From Linnemannia schmuckeri (taxonomy: Eukaryota; Mortierellomycota; Mortierellomycetes; Mortierellales; Mortierellaceae): a stretch of DNA of 64,000 nt. The position numbers and the translations under genes were made by a program. This document shows, piece after piece, positions 22,401-31,316 of the stretch (positions are counted from its first letter, which is position 1; each line of letters opens with the position of its first letter). The notes beneath the pieces are model-generated. The model had not been told where the DNA came from and did not search any database. It saw nothing but the letters and a program-made list of their open reading frames with translations. The stretch covers positions 992,001-1,056,000 of the forward strand of contig JANATG010000016.1 of the NCBI GenBank assembly GCA_029449235.1, read 5' to 3'.

Positions 22401-23244
22401 TATGCATTTACTGACGAAGAATCAATAGTGATGGCGACGGTCCACAGCGATGAACTAGGTATCACTTCACCTTTTCTATCAGCTCTTATTTTTCGAAGTA
22501 TCCTTTCTTCATTTTGCAGATGCTTACACTCCTACTTATTTTTCTTCTTTAAAGCACGGCGCACCGCCGCGGCCACACAAAACTTCTCGCAGGTGTCAGG
22601 TTCAAATGTAGAGAATACTCCTACAGCAAGCATTGCTGACAACCAAGCGGGTGTTGAAGCCATCAGGAACCGGGTGATTGGTAAGGTGTACTTTTATTTT
22701 TGCTCAATTGAGCCACATTTTGTTTACAATTTCAGCCCCTCATGCATCTTTTATCTACGCTACAGATCGGATCAAGGCTACGCCAACAACCGAATCTACA
22801 CCAACTGTGTATAGTCAGACCGATTCATCAAGCCCTGTCGAGTCCAACACATCAGCACAGAAGTACGGGGATACAGCGAGTCCCAACTATGAATATTGGT
22901 GCCGATGTGCCATGGAAGGAAGGCCTTGTGTTTGCGGTTATAGCACTTACAGTTCAGTAGCCGCTCCGCCAGGTTACTATCACAGCCATACTCAGCACAC
23001 GACCCAAACAACTACTGAGTACTTTTATGTCCAAGGTTACCACTACCCAGCAAGGCAGCACAACGTTCACTCGTCACACCAATATTCCTGGAATTACTAC
23101 CTCCATCCCTTGAGCGGTGACCAACAGGATAGTCAAGTATGGCCGCTACCACCCCCTCCAATCTTCTTTGGTCATACGCAGTCATCTACGAGTGTAACGC
23201 AACCTTCGCTCCCTGCAGGTCCGCCCCCTACTGCATCATCGTAG
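19498..23244 (+). CDS. Large disordered Arg/Asp/Ser-rich protein with AT-hook-like motif
   Basis: Five exons (19498-21268, 21384-22244, 22330-22458, 22555-22680, 22736-23244) give 1131 residues with every phase closing. Residues 1-200 are rich in Arg, Asp, Ser, Tyr and Asn (for example SRSPSRDRSRDGGDRELD), resembling RS/RD domains of RNA-processing proteins. MGKRHVGRPSK (about 401-411) contains an AT-hook-like GRP core followed by an acidic/helical segment. A basic patch SKKRRRITFADFKPED lies in exon 2. The C-terminus has YWCRCAMEGRPCVCGY and a Tyr/His/Pro-rich tail. I do not recognise the family. A nuclear DNA- or RNA-associated role is inferred. A related GKRPVGRPS motif occurs in the decayed gene at 28.4-30.1 kb. 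Confidence 0.72.
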
Positions 23245-23559
23245 TTTACAGCAGTCTCGACGACCGGTCCGGCTAATGCTACAGCTGATCGAGCCTCATG
23301 TCCTCCTTTATCGACAGATGCTAACGATGTGGGAATCTAGCCTAGGACAAACGCGATTTTTCTTGTTTTCTCGCTTTTCTTGCTTTTTTCTTTGTATCAA
23401 TGAAGTATTCCTCAACCATGCGCTGATTTTTGGGTTAATTGATCGACGTTGCTTATCGTGTCCTTTATTCAAGGCTTGTTGCATTTTTCGTTTTGTATCT
23501 CTCTTCTCACTCTGTCCATCACCGCCATTTTTCCCTCATTTCATTCGCATTTTTTCAAC
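23245..23559. other. Spacer before the split F-box pseudogene
   Basis: This is the 3' region of the preceding gene, then a T/C-rich leader of the kind found ahead of every member of the F-box/LRR family. No gene is visible. Confidence 0.4.
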
Positions 23560-24582
23560 ATGTCGCCCGCTACCTTTTCGATACTCCCTGCAGAAGTCAT
23601 CAGCATCATCGCTTTTTATCTCAATCACCATGATCTAGCACAATGTCTCCGCCTCACTCTCACAAATACTCAGCCATATTCACGCCACTCTTCTAACGAG
23701 TCGTCCACACCAACACTCGGTCCTGTAACGAGTCCTCATTAAACGCGTTCCAATACCACAAGCGCTTTGTGTGACACATTTTCACCGATCTATATGTCGC
23801 CCAACTCTTGACGCTCACACAGCGAAGCGAGGGTACACTTCAACCCTGAGCGTTAGGTTTCGAAGAGTGACCGAGTCGATTTTCTCAATAACTGAATCGC
23901 AAGTTCAAGCGCGGGATCCAGCCATGGCTAGGAGGGAAAATAAAGAGAATTTTGGAAATACTCATGCAGGGGAGCTGTTGTTGGGTAGGAATTAGAATCT
24001 GCGGTAGTTGATGATTGATGAGACTTGTTTCCGGAATAGGGAATGGGTTGGATGCGTTCAGTATGATTACGACGGTGTGTGCTGTTGCCCGGCTGAAACC
24101 GCTGGAGATTCGGTTGTACGCGACCCCCAACCGGACTACAGCAGGAATAATCATATCGCAACCATACGGTATGGGTGATTTGTTGACGTTGTTAAAATCT
24201 GCGGAAGAGGCCACGGATATGTTTAGGAGGTTTGATAGCACATGAAGGAGTTGGTGATCTCTGGTGGGAGTTGTCGTATTGATTTTTCGAAAGTGGTATT
24301 TCTTGTGAGGTGTTAGAAGGTAGAGAGGATCCGATTAGAGAGTATTGACAGAGTTGCAATTGTGTCGTTGTCGACGCCGTTGGGCGTTTGTTGTCTCCTA
24401 TTGACGCGTCTGAATTGAAGGAGGCCGTGTACAAGAGAGGACAGGATAATGCGGACGTGTTGGCAGCCAGTCGGTCGAAGTGGAAGGAAGTCTCGTTACC
24501 GGATATGGAGACTTTTGATCCATTGTCGATGGCGGCCTTGATGAAGAGTGTACCCACCACGTTTGGAGGCTCTCAAGGTTGG
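23560..24582 (+). pseudogene. F-box/LRR pseudogene, 5' part (copy 0), split by insertion
   Basis: The ATG at 23560 opens an F-box of the array family (ILPAEVISIIAFYLNHHDLAQC), which soon loses frame. Family segments recur in shifting frames: DETCFRNRE near 24020, MKELVISGGSCRIDF near 24243, and RSKWKEVSLPDMETFDPLSM with AALMKSV near 24475-24550. The homology stops at GTTGG (24578-24582), where the transposon-like insertion begins, and resumes at 28247. The copy was probably already decaying before insertion, since frameshifts occur throughout. Confidence 0.85.
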
Positions 24583-24765
24583 TGTCAGAGTTTTACTCTG
24601 AAATGACATCAACCGTTATACTTTAACCTTATATCAACGCCACCAATATTGAGATCCTTCTGTGCTGATTGTTGATTTGTAAGCACAGAAGGATCTCAAT
24701 ATTGGTGGCGTTGAAATAAGGTTAAAGTATAACGGTTGATGTCATTTCAGAGTGAAACTCTGACA
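24583..24765. repeat. 183-bp foldback (palindromic) element
   Basis: Arms 24583-24666 and 24682-24765 are inverted copies of 84 bp with 82 matches, separated by a 15-nt loop. Both outer ends carry the TGTCAGAG terminus. Such a hairpin is typical of foldback-type MITEs. It forms the left end of the larger insertion. Confidence 0.9.
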
Positions 24766-26696
24766 GCTACATTGACCACTTTACTAGCTGGCCAGAAGCA
24801 TCCACGCAGTTATGGCAGTGTTATTGAGGAGCTTCCGATGACACCAAGTAAGCATGCATATTATATCACCGACGATGACGGGGAAATTCCGAGGATTAGA
24901 GGTATGTCTGCATAAATAAAACTTCGACTACAAGGGCAATTCCTCCTCATCATGCAGTTCTAGACGTTGTTACAAAATCGGTGCCCCTTTTTGTGTAGTC
25001 TAGTTTGTCGCACTTTTACTGTGGTATTTGTACTGCACCGAAGATCGCATGTTTGCTCTTTGTCTCTTTTCACGTATTGCTGAGAGACAAAGTAACTGAG
25101 CTAACATGTGTTTCTTTGGTGCATCATAGACTCGAATTCTCTTTATTTGCTACCGGTTGAGGATATTACAGCTACCCTGCAGTCCTGCTTTTCTGCAACA
25201 ATGTCATTGCTCACAGCACACATTAAAAACTCAAACCCTTTAGTAAAATAAAAATTTGTGAAGGATCTGACCGAGAACATAACCTCGGATTTTATTGAAC
25301 TAAGGATAGAAAGAGCTGACATCGAAGGATCAAAAAGCAACGTCGCTATGAACGCTTGGCTGCTACAAGCCAACTGCCTGAACCTGCCCTTCATATCTAT
25401 TCCCAGGCTTTATTTCTTTTCCTTCTGTCTTTCGCCTCCCTATCTTTTTCCTAGTCCCTCTTTTTATTTCCTTATCCCCTTCTTTTTCACAATGTGCCTT
25501 ACCCCGGCATCCTTTTTCTATGGCATCACTTCCTATTTTCGGTACCTACATTTTGTGTAGCCTCAGATCAACTTTCTCACCCTTGGCCTAGGGATTCTGC
25601 TACACTGAGAACCAATATTGAAGGATGAAAACGCGAGACAACTGTGAAAGCTCGGCTGTTATACTGCTTATACCGAGTGCTTGAGCGATTTCATTCCTTT
25701 CTGTTCCTATATTCCTTGGTATCCTTCTCTTTTCCTCAGTGCTCCTTTTCTCTGATCTCCTTCCTTCCCTTGCCTCAATGACCTGTCCCTCGTTCATATG
25801 CTTTTTTTTTCCTACTTTTTTCCCGCTAACCCCTTCTTTTTACCAGCATTCCTTATCAGTAGCTTTCTCTTCTCACGCAAACCTTTCTATTTAGCATCCC
25901 TTTTCCTAAGTACCCTATCAGGCACATGCACCTACAAGACCAAGGATTCTTTTTCAGTGCGAGAGGAAGAGCGGACATAAGATCAAAAAGCAATGTCTCT
26001 GGACTCTGTAGGTCTCCGTCTCTTTTAACATGCTCCTTTTCTCAACATGTCCTTGACACTCTCTTTACCTCCTTTCTCTACTCTTGGTCCTTTTAGAGAC
26101 CCCTTTCTCAGCACTCTTTAGATCTTTTTGTCAGCCCCTTTCTTTTTCTTAGCATGAATGGAAAAAGTGCCTCCCTTGGTTTGTCTTCTCTATTCATGCA
26201 AAATGACAGCAAGTCGATTGTCCCTTTTCTTTTTTTTCGTATATATAACGAGGGCGCACCTACCCAGTATTATGCACCGATACAGATTCAATCCTACCTC
26301 AAGACTTTAGACTCTCAGTTGTATTGACAAAGTTCGCAACAAATACTGCACGAACCATTGTAAGCACCTCGCAAGAGCCACTCCTCGCCCTTGAACCACC
26401 TCAGCAGAATCTCTTCTTTTCTTTTTTTTCTGTATTTCTCGCCGGCCCTCTTTGAACATCTGAACGGTGCATCACTCTCTCCATTCATTCAAATCACATT
26501 TATTCTTCTTTCTTCTGTATCTTTTTGTCCCTAGAACCCTTGCAATAACCCTTGCAGAATTCTCACAGGTAATGTTCACATCACTCTCGAAATAGTAAGG
26601 GCAGAGTTGCTTTTAAAAGATTCTATTAACATAGAACTCGGTCATCATACTTTGGGCGACTTGCACTACCTATTTAAATATTCACCATTAGACACA
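24766..26696. other. Interior of the insertion before the first secreted gene
   Basis: At 24766-24901 an open frame containing GSVIEELPMTPSKHAYYITD ends at a good donor (GTATGT); a 56-nt intron to 24957 would add 13 codons before a TAG. It may be a captured gene fragment; the family is not recognised. From about 25400 to 26160 the plus strand is strongly pyrimidine-rich with no gene. The segment 26270-26400 (promoter or leader) resembles 27180-27320 in front of the second secreted gene. Confidence 0.4.
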
Positions 26697-27071
26697 ATGT
26701 CGAGTGCCAAGACACTGTCTCTGTTCTCTTTGATTATCCATGGCGTGCTGGCGATCGTGCTGCTTGCTTACATTGGCACCCAAGTACAAGCCCAAGAAGA
26801 TTTAAAAATCTACGGATGCTCTGGAAAAAATTTCAGAGGCCATTGCGAATCATTTTCCTGTCCGTACCAGGCTTGCTGTGAATTACCAGAGTTCTTCCAG
26901 ACAAAATTGGTCTCGGTCAGGGCTACCGGAAAGTTCGACGTCCGCCTTTTTACCAGGGATGGCTGTGCTCACCATTGCAATGATAACGACAACCTCTCTC
27001 GGTTTGTCGACAATGAAGGGTGGAACAACATTGGTCCTGCTGCATACGCCTGTGTTGATGGCCCTTTTTAA
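26697..27071 (+). CDS. Small secreted cysteine-rich protein, effector-like
   Basis: One exon encodes 124 residues. An N-terminal hydrophobic signal (about residues 8-32, ending QVQAQ) precedes a mature domain with eight Cys (IYGC, GHC, FSC, QACC, DGC, HHC, YAC). The arrangement IYGCSGKNFRGHCESF, ELPEFFQTKLVSVRATG and VRLFTRDGC resembles one beta/gamma-crystallin-like Greek-key unit, a fold seen in small fungal secreted proteins; this is suggestive only. It sits inside the insertion, 375 bp before a second secreted gene with a similar upstream region. The role is unknown. Confidence 0.72.
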   Translation: MSSAKTLSLFSLIIHGVLAIVLLAYIGTQVQAQEDLKIYGCSGKNFRGHCESFSCPYQACCELPEFFQTKLVSVRATGKFDVRLFTRDGCAHHCNDNDNLSRFVDNEGWNNIGPAAYACVDGPF

Positions 27072-27445
27072 AGCCATGCTTGGCTTCTGTCCCACTTAAC
27101 AAACTTATCATAGTTTCTACCAATATCATTAAATATGCCTCATTCATATATTACTCACCAAAAAAAAAACATACTTTGGGCCGATTCTTCTTCCAGACTT
27201 GACGACATACAACAGATCCTACCCCAAGACTCTAGAGTCGCAACGGCACTATTGCAGGAACCATTGCAAGGACCGTTGCAAGAGCCACCACACGAACGAT
27301 CTCCGTTGAAGGACCTCACAGAAGCGCCAAAGACCTTAACGAGGACAATCAAGGAGCTTTTACAAGACCTGCACAATCCCAACATATCCACTTATTTTTT
27401 GATCACACTCTCACTTCGTTGCTCAAGTACTGCTAAACAAACACC

Positions 27446-27748
27446 ATGAAATTTGTCTATACCGCTCTTATTAGCTGCATTGTGTTCAGCATGCTCTCTA
27501 CTGGAGATCAATGCGTTGCGTGTACTGTGCATGCAAATGAGGCTATTAGAGGAATCATTATACCCTGTCCTAGGATAATTGGCAAACTTTACCACTGCAG
27601 ATTTAGGTTTCATGCAAATTACGCCACGTTCCTGACGATACTGACACGACAAAGGTGCAGAAGCTGTGTCACTATAAGAGCGTTGAAGGCGCCTTGGAAT
27701 TCTAGAATCACGTTCTGTGTGGAATGTGACAGCCGTGACCTTAGGTAG
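27446..27748 (+). CDS. Small secreted cysteine-rich protein, second in pair
   Basis: One exon encodes 100 residues. A signal peptide (MKFVYTALISCIVFSMLSTG, cleavage about 20-25) is followed by Cys in QCVAC, IPC, YHC, RCRSC and FCVEC, with a basic tail. The mature sequence does not resemble the preceding secreted protein except in size and Cys content. The shared upstream segment (26270-26400 against 27180-27320) suggests the two genes arose by partial tandem duplication or share a control region. The protein may also be a decaying copy; no frame lesion is visible. Confidence 0.55.
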   Translation: MKFVYTALISCIVFSMLSTGDQCVACTVHANEAIRGIIIPCPRIIGKLYHCRFRFHANYATFLTILTRQRCRSCVTIRALKAPWNSRITFCVECDSRDLR

Positions 27749-28158
27749 TACGCCTCCACCAACATGACTTCAGGTGCTTTACTCTTAACAAGCACGACCA
27801 CATGCCGCGCTTGCAGGCACAATCTTTAGCTATTTAATAAATAACTCTCGAAACGAAATTTTTTTGCCTCCATCCTTCTATTCCTCTCGTACTCTTTTTC
27901 TAGCGGCCTCTATGTAAATTGCCTTATCTCATATTCTACGTTCTTAGATATATGCAACAAGACGAGGGCAGTTTTTCTTGGAAAACGAGAAAAATAACCC
28001 GAGTCGACGAGAGGACGAGGGAACAAAAGAACGAGGAAACGAGAGAACGAGGGTTATGTAGACTGTGTTTTTAATAAAGATATAAGGTATGAACTGATGG
28101 ACTATCTAGAGTGGTGAATGTTATTTCTACTATAGTGATCGTTTCCTGAAAAAAAATG
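27749..28158. other. Right interior of the insertion
   Basis: AT-rich sequence. A purine-rich cluster of ACGAG/ACGAGG units lies at about 27955-28055 (imperfect 8-10 bp spacing). No gene is visible. Confidence 0.4.
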
Positions 28159-28246
28159 GTTGATTTGTAAGCACACGAGGATCTGAATATCGGTGGTGTT
28201 GAAATGATTGTAACGGCTGATACCATTTCAGAGTAAAACTCTGACA
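28159..28246. repeat. Right terminal arm of the insertion
   Basis: These 88 bp are homologous to the right arm and loop of the foldback element at 24671-24765, with scattered substitutions. They end in CTCTGACA next to the right GTTGG duplication. Confidence 0.85.
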
Positions 28247-28354
28247 GTTGGAGGTTGGGGTACATACGAATGGGATACCGACCTTCTGAAGATACTTTGT
28301 TCTGCCAGAAATCTGAGACGAGTTGAGGAATCAGCGAATGGGACCCGTCTCTAG
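28247..28354 (+). pseudogene. F-box/LRR pseudogene, 3' continuation of copy 0
   Basis: Directly after the insertion the frame reads VGGWGTYEWDTDLLKILCSA then RNLRRVEESANG, matching the family block LKVGGWDNAQDFEFLDLLCS of intact paralogues. It breaks off at a TAG at 28352-28354. The last third of the gene, including the C-terminal HPxGIGSS motif, is missing. Confidence 0.85.
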
Positions 28355-30143
28355 ACAAGCAGCATCAGCAAAGAAAAATAAAAGAAAAGACAAGTATGTG
28401 GGTGTAACAAGTGAGAATTCGTCTTGTCCGCATACAGGCTCTGTCCTGAGGCCATAACTTTCTTGAGAAGCGCCTTTCGGTGGGCAGCATCTTTGCTGGA
28501 CGGGCGACCCACTGGCCTTTTTCCGACCAAGCGATTGGGCTCGTCCTCTGTGATGTCACCATGCGGGACATTAGGAACCAACCCCTTGTGAGCCTTGATC
28601 GCTGAAGGACCAGTGCGGAGAGTACCGCTGTCTGTGGGATGGACTGAGCTTGATCGACTTGACATGCTCGATCCGACCGCATCGTCCTGCCTTGCCTTCT
28701 TGGCACGAATGTCATCTGCGTAGTTTTGGCCTAGAAGCAACAGTTCGCGATCGAATCACTCGAGTTCGGAATAATCTTGATCTTGCTGCTTTATGATCTC
28801 CACTTCCATTTGATCGCATGGACGTTTTTTTTTGCAAACACTCTGGATGCCAATGAATGAGACATCATTGTCGAGTCCTCGCCGTCGTGGATGACAACGG
28901 ACTTGGACTGACCGCATGAATGAGTGGAAACGTCATCTTGGCTTGCTGTGACATCGAATCCAGACGTAGGAGAGACACGAGGCCTCGACGTTGACGATGG
29001 CGGCATTCTTGTGCCAGAGGAGTGCAAAACCGCCATCTTGTAAGCCGTAATGACGTCGTGCGGAAGAGAAGAATGAAGATTCGAGTCGGAACGCTTGCTG
29101 AGACGGTTGCCAAAGAGACCATCCGCGACCTATTCAAGACTCGAACTGAATTCACCCATCCAGATGTTAGCTTCATTGGCCCTTGCCTGCTTCTTGTCCT
29201 TGCCTGAAGGAGGGCTAGAAGGCGCGCGAGCAACAGTTGTATTGACTTGAGGACAGCCTCTAGGAGGCGTCACTGTCTGCGGAAGCAAATCCGTCGTATT
29301 CCGACCGTGCCTGAAGAACCTAAGGCCACATAATGACAAAAAAGAAGACAGTAGACAGATTGGAAATGGTTAGTCGCTGAAAGTGCAAAAGATGGAGTAA
29401 AAAGAACAACAACCATTCAAAGACAAAACCCATCCAGGAGCTGCAATCGCATGGTAATGCTCATGTACATGCACTTGAAAGTGAATGAGTCAACGATGAA
29501 GTACGTACCGGAAATGACGATCGGCTGGCTTGAAGACCTTTTTGAGGATGCTCCAAGGAGGGTTGAGACAGAGTCGAAGAGGTACTTGCTCTTCGTACGC
29601 TGGCAACTTGTTGAGACTGATACTAAAGCAAGAGAATAAAACTCAGGAACGTCGCATTGTTAGAGATGTATATGATGCTAAAAGAACCATGTCAAGAACT
29701 GCAGCGTTGCCCATTCACATGTCATGAAAGAGGCAACACCAAACCCTTTTTGCCTTTCAGCATAGGGCAGGCCGACTTCGACACCTGCAAGAATTTCTGG
29801 AACAGAAGTTCTGCTGCGACTCACATTTGCACTAGAAACTCCCATCGGGTCATCCCTGACGGCCAAGTTGATCAACGATAAGTTCCCGGAATGTCAAAAA
29901 TCAAACCAGATAATTCTTCGTCCCAGAGCCTGTGTGCGAGAGGGTAGACAGGGTGCTACGTTGAGTCCGAATTCCAAGGAAGCATTAGCTTCGCATTCTG
30001 AGGATGACCCTGGAAGGTTGTCGTTCCTGGAACATAGATGTTCAGCTTGTTAACCTCCATCTTCAGTTTCCCGTTGGTTGTGAAAGGGAATGCGCCATCG
30101 ATGCTTGATGTGATCTATCCTTGTCCTCGCTGTCTCATTTTGG
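28351..30143 (-). pseudogene. Decayed multi-exon gene, family unknown
   Basis: The minus strand shows protein-like frames interrupted many times. From the putative ATG (30143-30141) the frame hits a TAG after seven codons, then reads GAFPFTTNGKLKMEVNKLNI and NIYVPGTTTFQGHPQNAKLM before another stop. Further pieces include RDDPMGVSSANVSRSRTSVP and YEEQVPLRLCLNPPWSILKK. The latter ends at a good donor (intron about 29514-29292), joining to FFRHGRNTTDLLPQTVTPP. A TAG near 29131, a 9-A run causing a frameshift (28825-28833) and a TGA near 28757 follow. The C-terminal piece carries NRLVGKRPVGRPSSKDAAHR, echoing the gene at 19.5 kb. I do not recognise the family. The coding character between lesions shows recent decay. 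Confidence 0.6.
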
Positions 30144-31316
30144 GCAAGAAAAGTAGTAGAGATTGAGAAGATTGAAAGACAAAAATAAATGATTTTAAAA
30201 AAGCACATGTGGAATAGAGCATTCTTAAATATCGCTCTGGCGTAGTGTGTTTTGTGTGCCTCTTTTGTCGCCCTTTAATTCTTTTGATCGCCGCAGAAAT
30301 AACACACCTCTATCACCCCAATCTTGCGACAAAGCTGATGCGCAGTTGAGCCAGCCCTCTTTTTATACATTTGTCGCTATTCAAACGACAGGACAGCAAA
30401 ACAGAATAGAGCGTCTTGCGTCCTTTTGAGCATACGTACCAAACTTGAAAGGCACGCAAGCTGAAAGCGAGAAGAAAAGTATCCCGACGGGTTTGGTTTC
30501 TGAAGTAGATGATACTGTGAAACAGTAATAAGAAACGAACAGGGGAGAAAATAATGGAAGAAACACCTAAGTAACAAGTTAAAATGGAGGAAACCGATGT
30601 TGCTGGTGGCGAGGAAGGTGCAGGAGCCAACGGGGCAGGCACCATCGCTGTTGGAGAGCGGGGGGGGGGGGGACGTTGCAGTTTAGAGGTACCAAGTCGA
30701 TATAGGTCATGGATGAAGTCATGGCTAGTATAACTAAAAGGAGGATTGTAGAACGGCGATCATAGTTGAGCTTATGGAGGACACAGGATGACTAGTTAAA
30801 CCGAGGTGAGGAAGTGGTTTGAGCTAGATGAGGAAGAGAAGTACTTGAAATGTTGAAGAGGGTGTGATGAAATAAGGTCAAGAAAGAGGGTTCCATATAT
30901 ATACCTGTCTTTCTATCCGCTGCTCCTACTGCATGGAGCCCGGTCACAATAGCAGTGGTTGCCAAGAACTTGACGATTGGCTGGCTACGTGACGATTGGC
31001 TGGCTACGGAGAACGACCTGTACCTGGTTATTCTTCCAAAATGGCAAAAATGCGGTGTTTGAATTGGTTGGCGTATTTCTGAACAAAAGAATTTAGTGGA
31101 CAGCATGTAGTAGAGTCCAGTTGCGCACATCTTTAGTCCAGTGATACGGAAGCCCATATTGACAATAAATGCTTTACTTACTCTTTTCACTCCGTTTGAC
31201 GTAAGGTTTAGCGACCCTGTTGTTGCGGACAAGGAGTGACCTTTTCCTTTTCTATTTTCTTTTCTTTTTCTTTTAGTTTCCCACTCTTCCACTTTTTCCG
31301 TTCTCTGCATTCAAGG
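30144..31316. other. Spacer between the decayed gene and the F-box array
   Basis: No supported gene. There is a 13-G run (30660-30672) and a perfect 19-bp tandem duplication (30971-30989 and 30990-31008). The final 80 bp are an extreme T/C-rich leader of the first intact array gene. A long minus-strand frame (30792-31310) overlaps this leader and is judged to be chance. Confidence 0.4.

Larger units (their letters stand above)
24583..28246. mobile_element. 3664-bp insertion with terminal inverted repeats and 5-bp TSD
   Basis: The ends are perfect inverted copies (TGTCAGAGTTTTACTCTG on the left, its complement on the right), and homology extends about 84-88 bp inward with divergence. GTTGG flanks both sides (24578-24582, 28247-28251). 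Removing the element and one GTTGG rejoins the family codons for LKVGGW, so the target was an F-box/LRR gene. The cargo includes two small secreted Cys-rich genes. I found no transposase, so it is non-autonomous or arose by recombination between two foldback elements. The left end is itself a complete foldback element. Confidence 0.75.

Noticed and set aside
28730..28758. 29-nt intron to bypass the TGA in the decayed minus-strand gene
   Set aside because: Too short to splice, and the flanking sequence is coding-like in the same frame, so a premature stop is more likely.
30660..30672. 13-G run as a G-quadruplex or control element
   Set aside because: A single homopolymer cannot be told from a sequencing or assembly artefact and has no matching G tracts nearby.
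30792..31310. 172-codon open frame on the minus strand ahead of array copy 1
   Set aside because: It runs antisense through the CT-rich leader of copy 1, includes a 19-bp tandem repeat and shows no family motif; it is probably chance.
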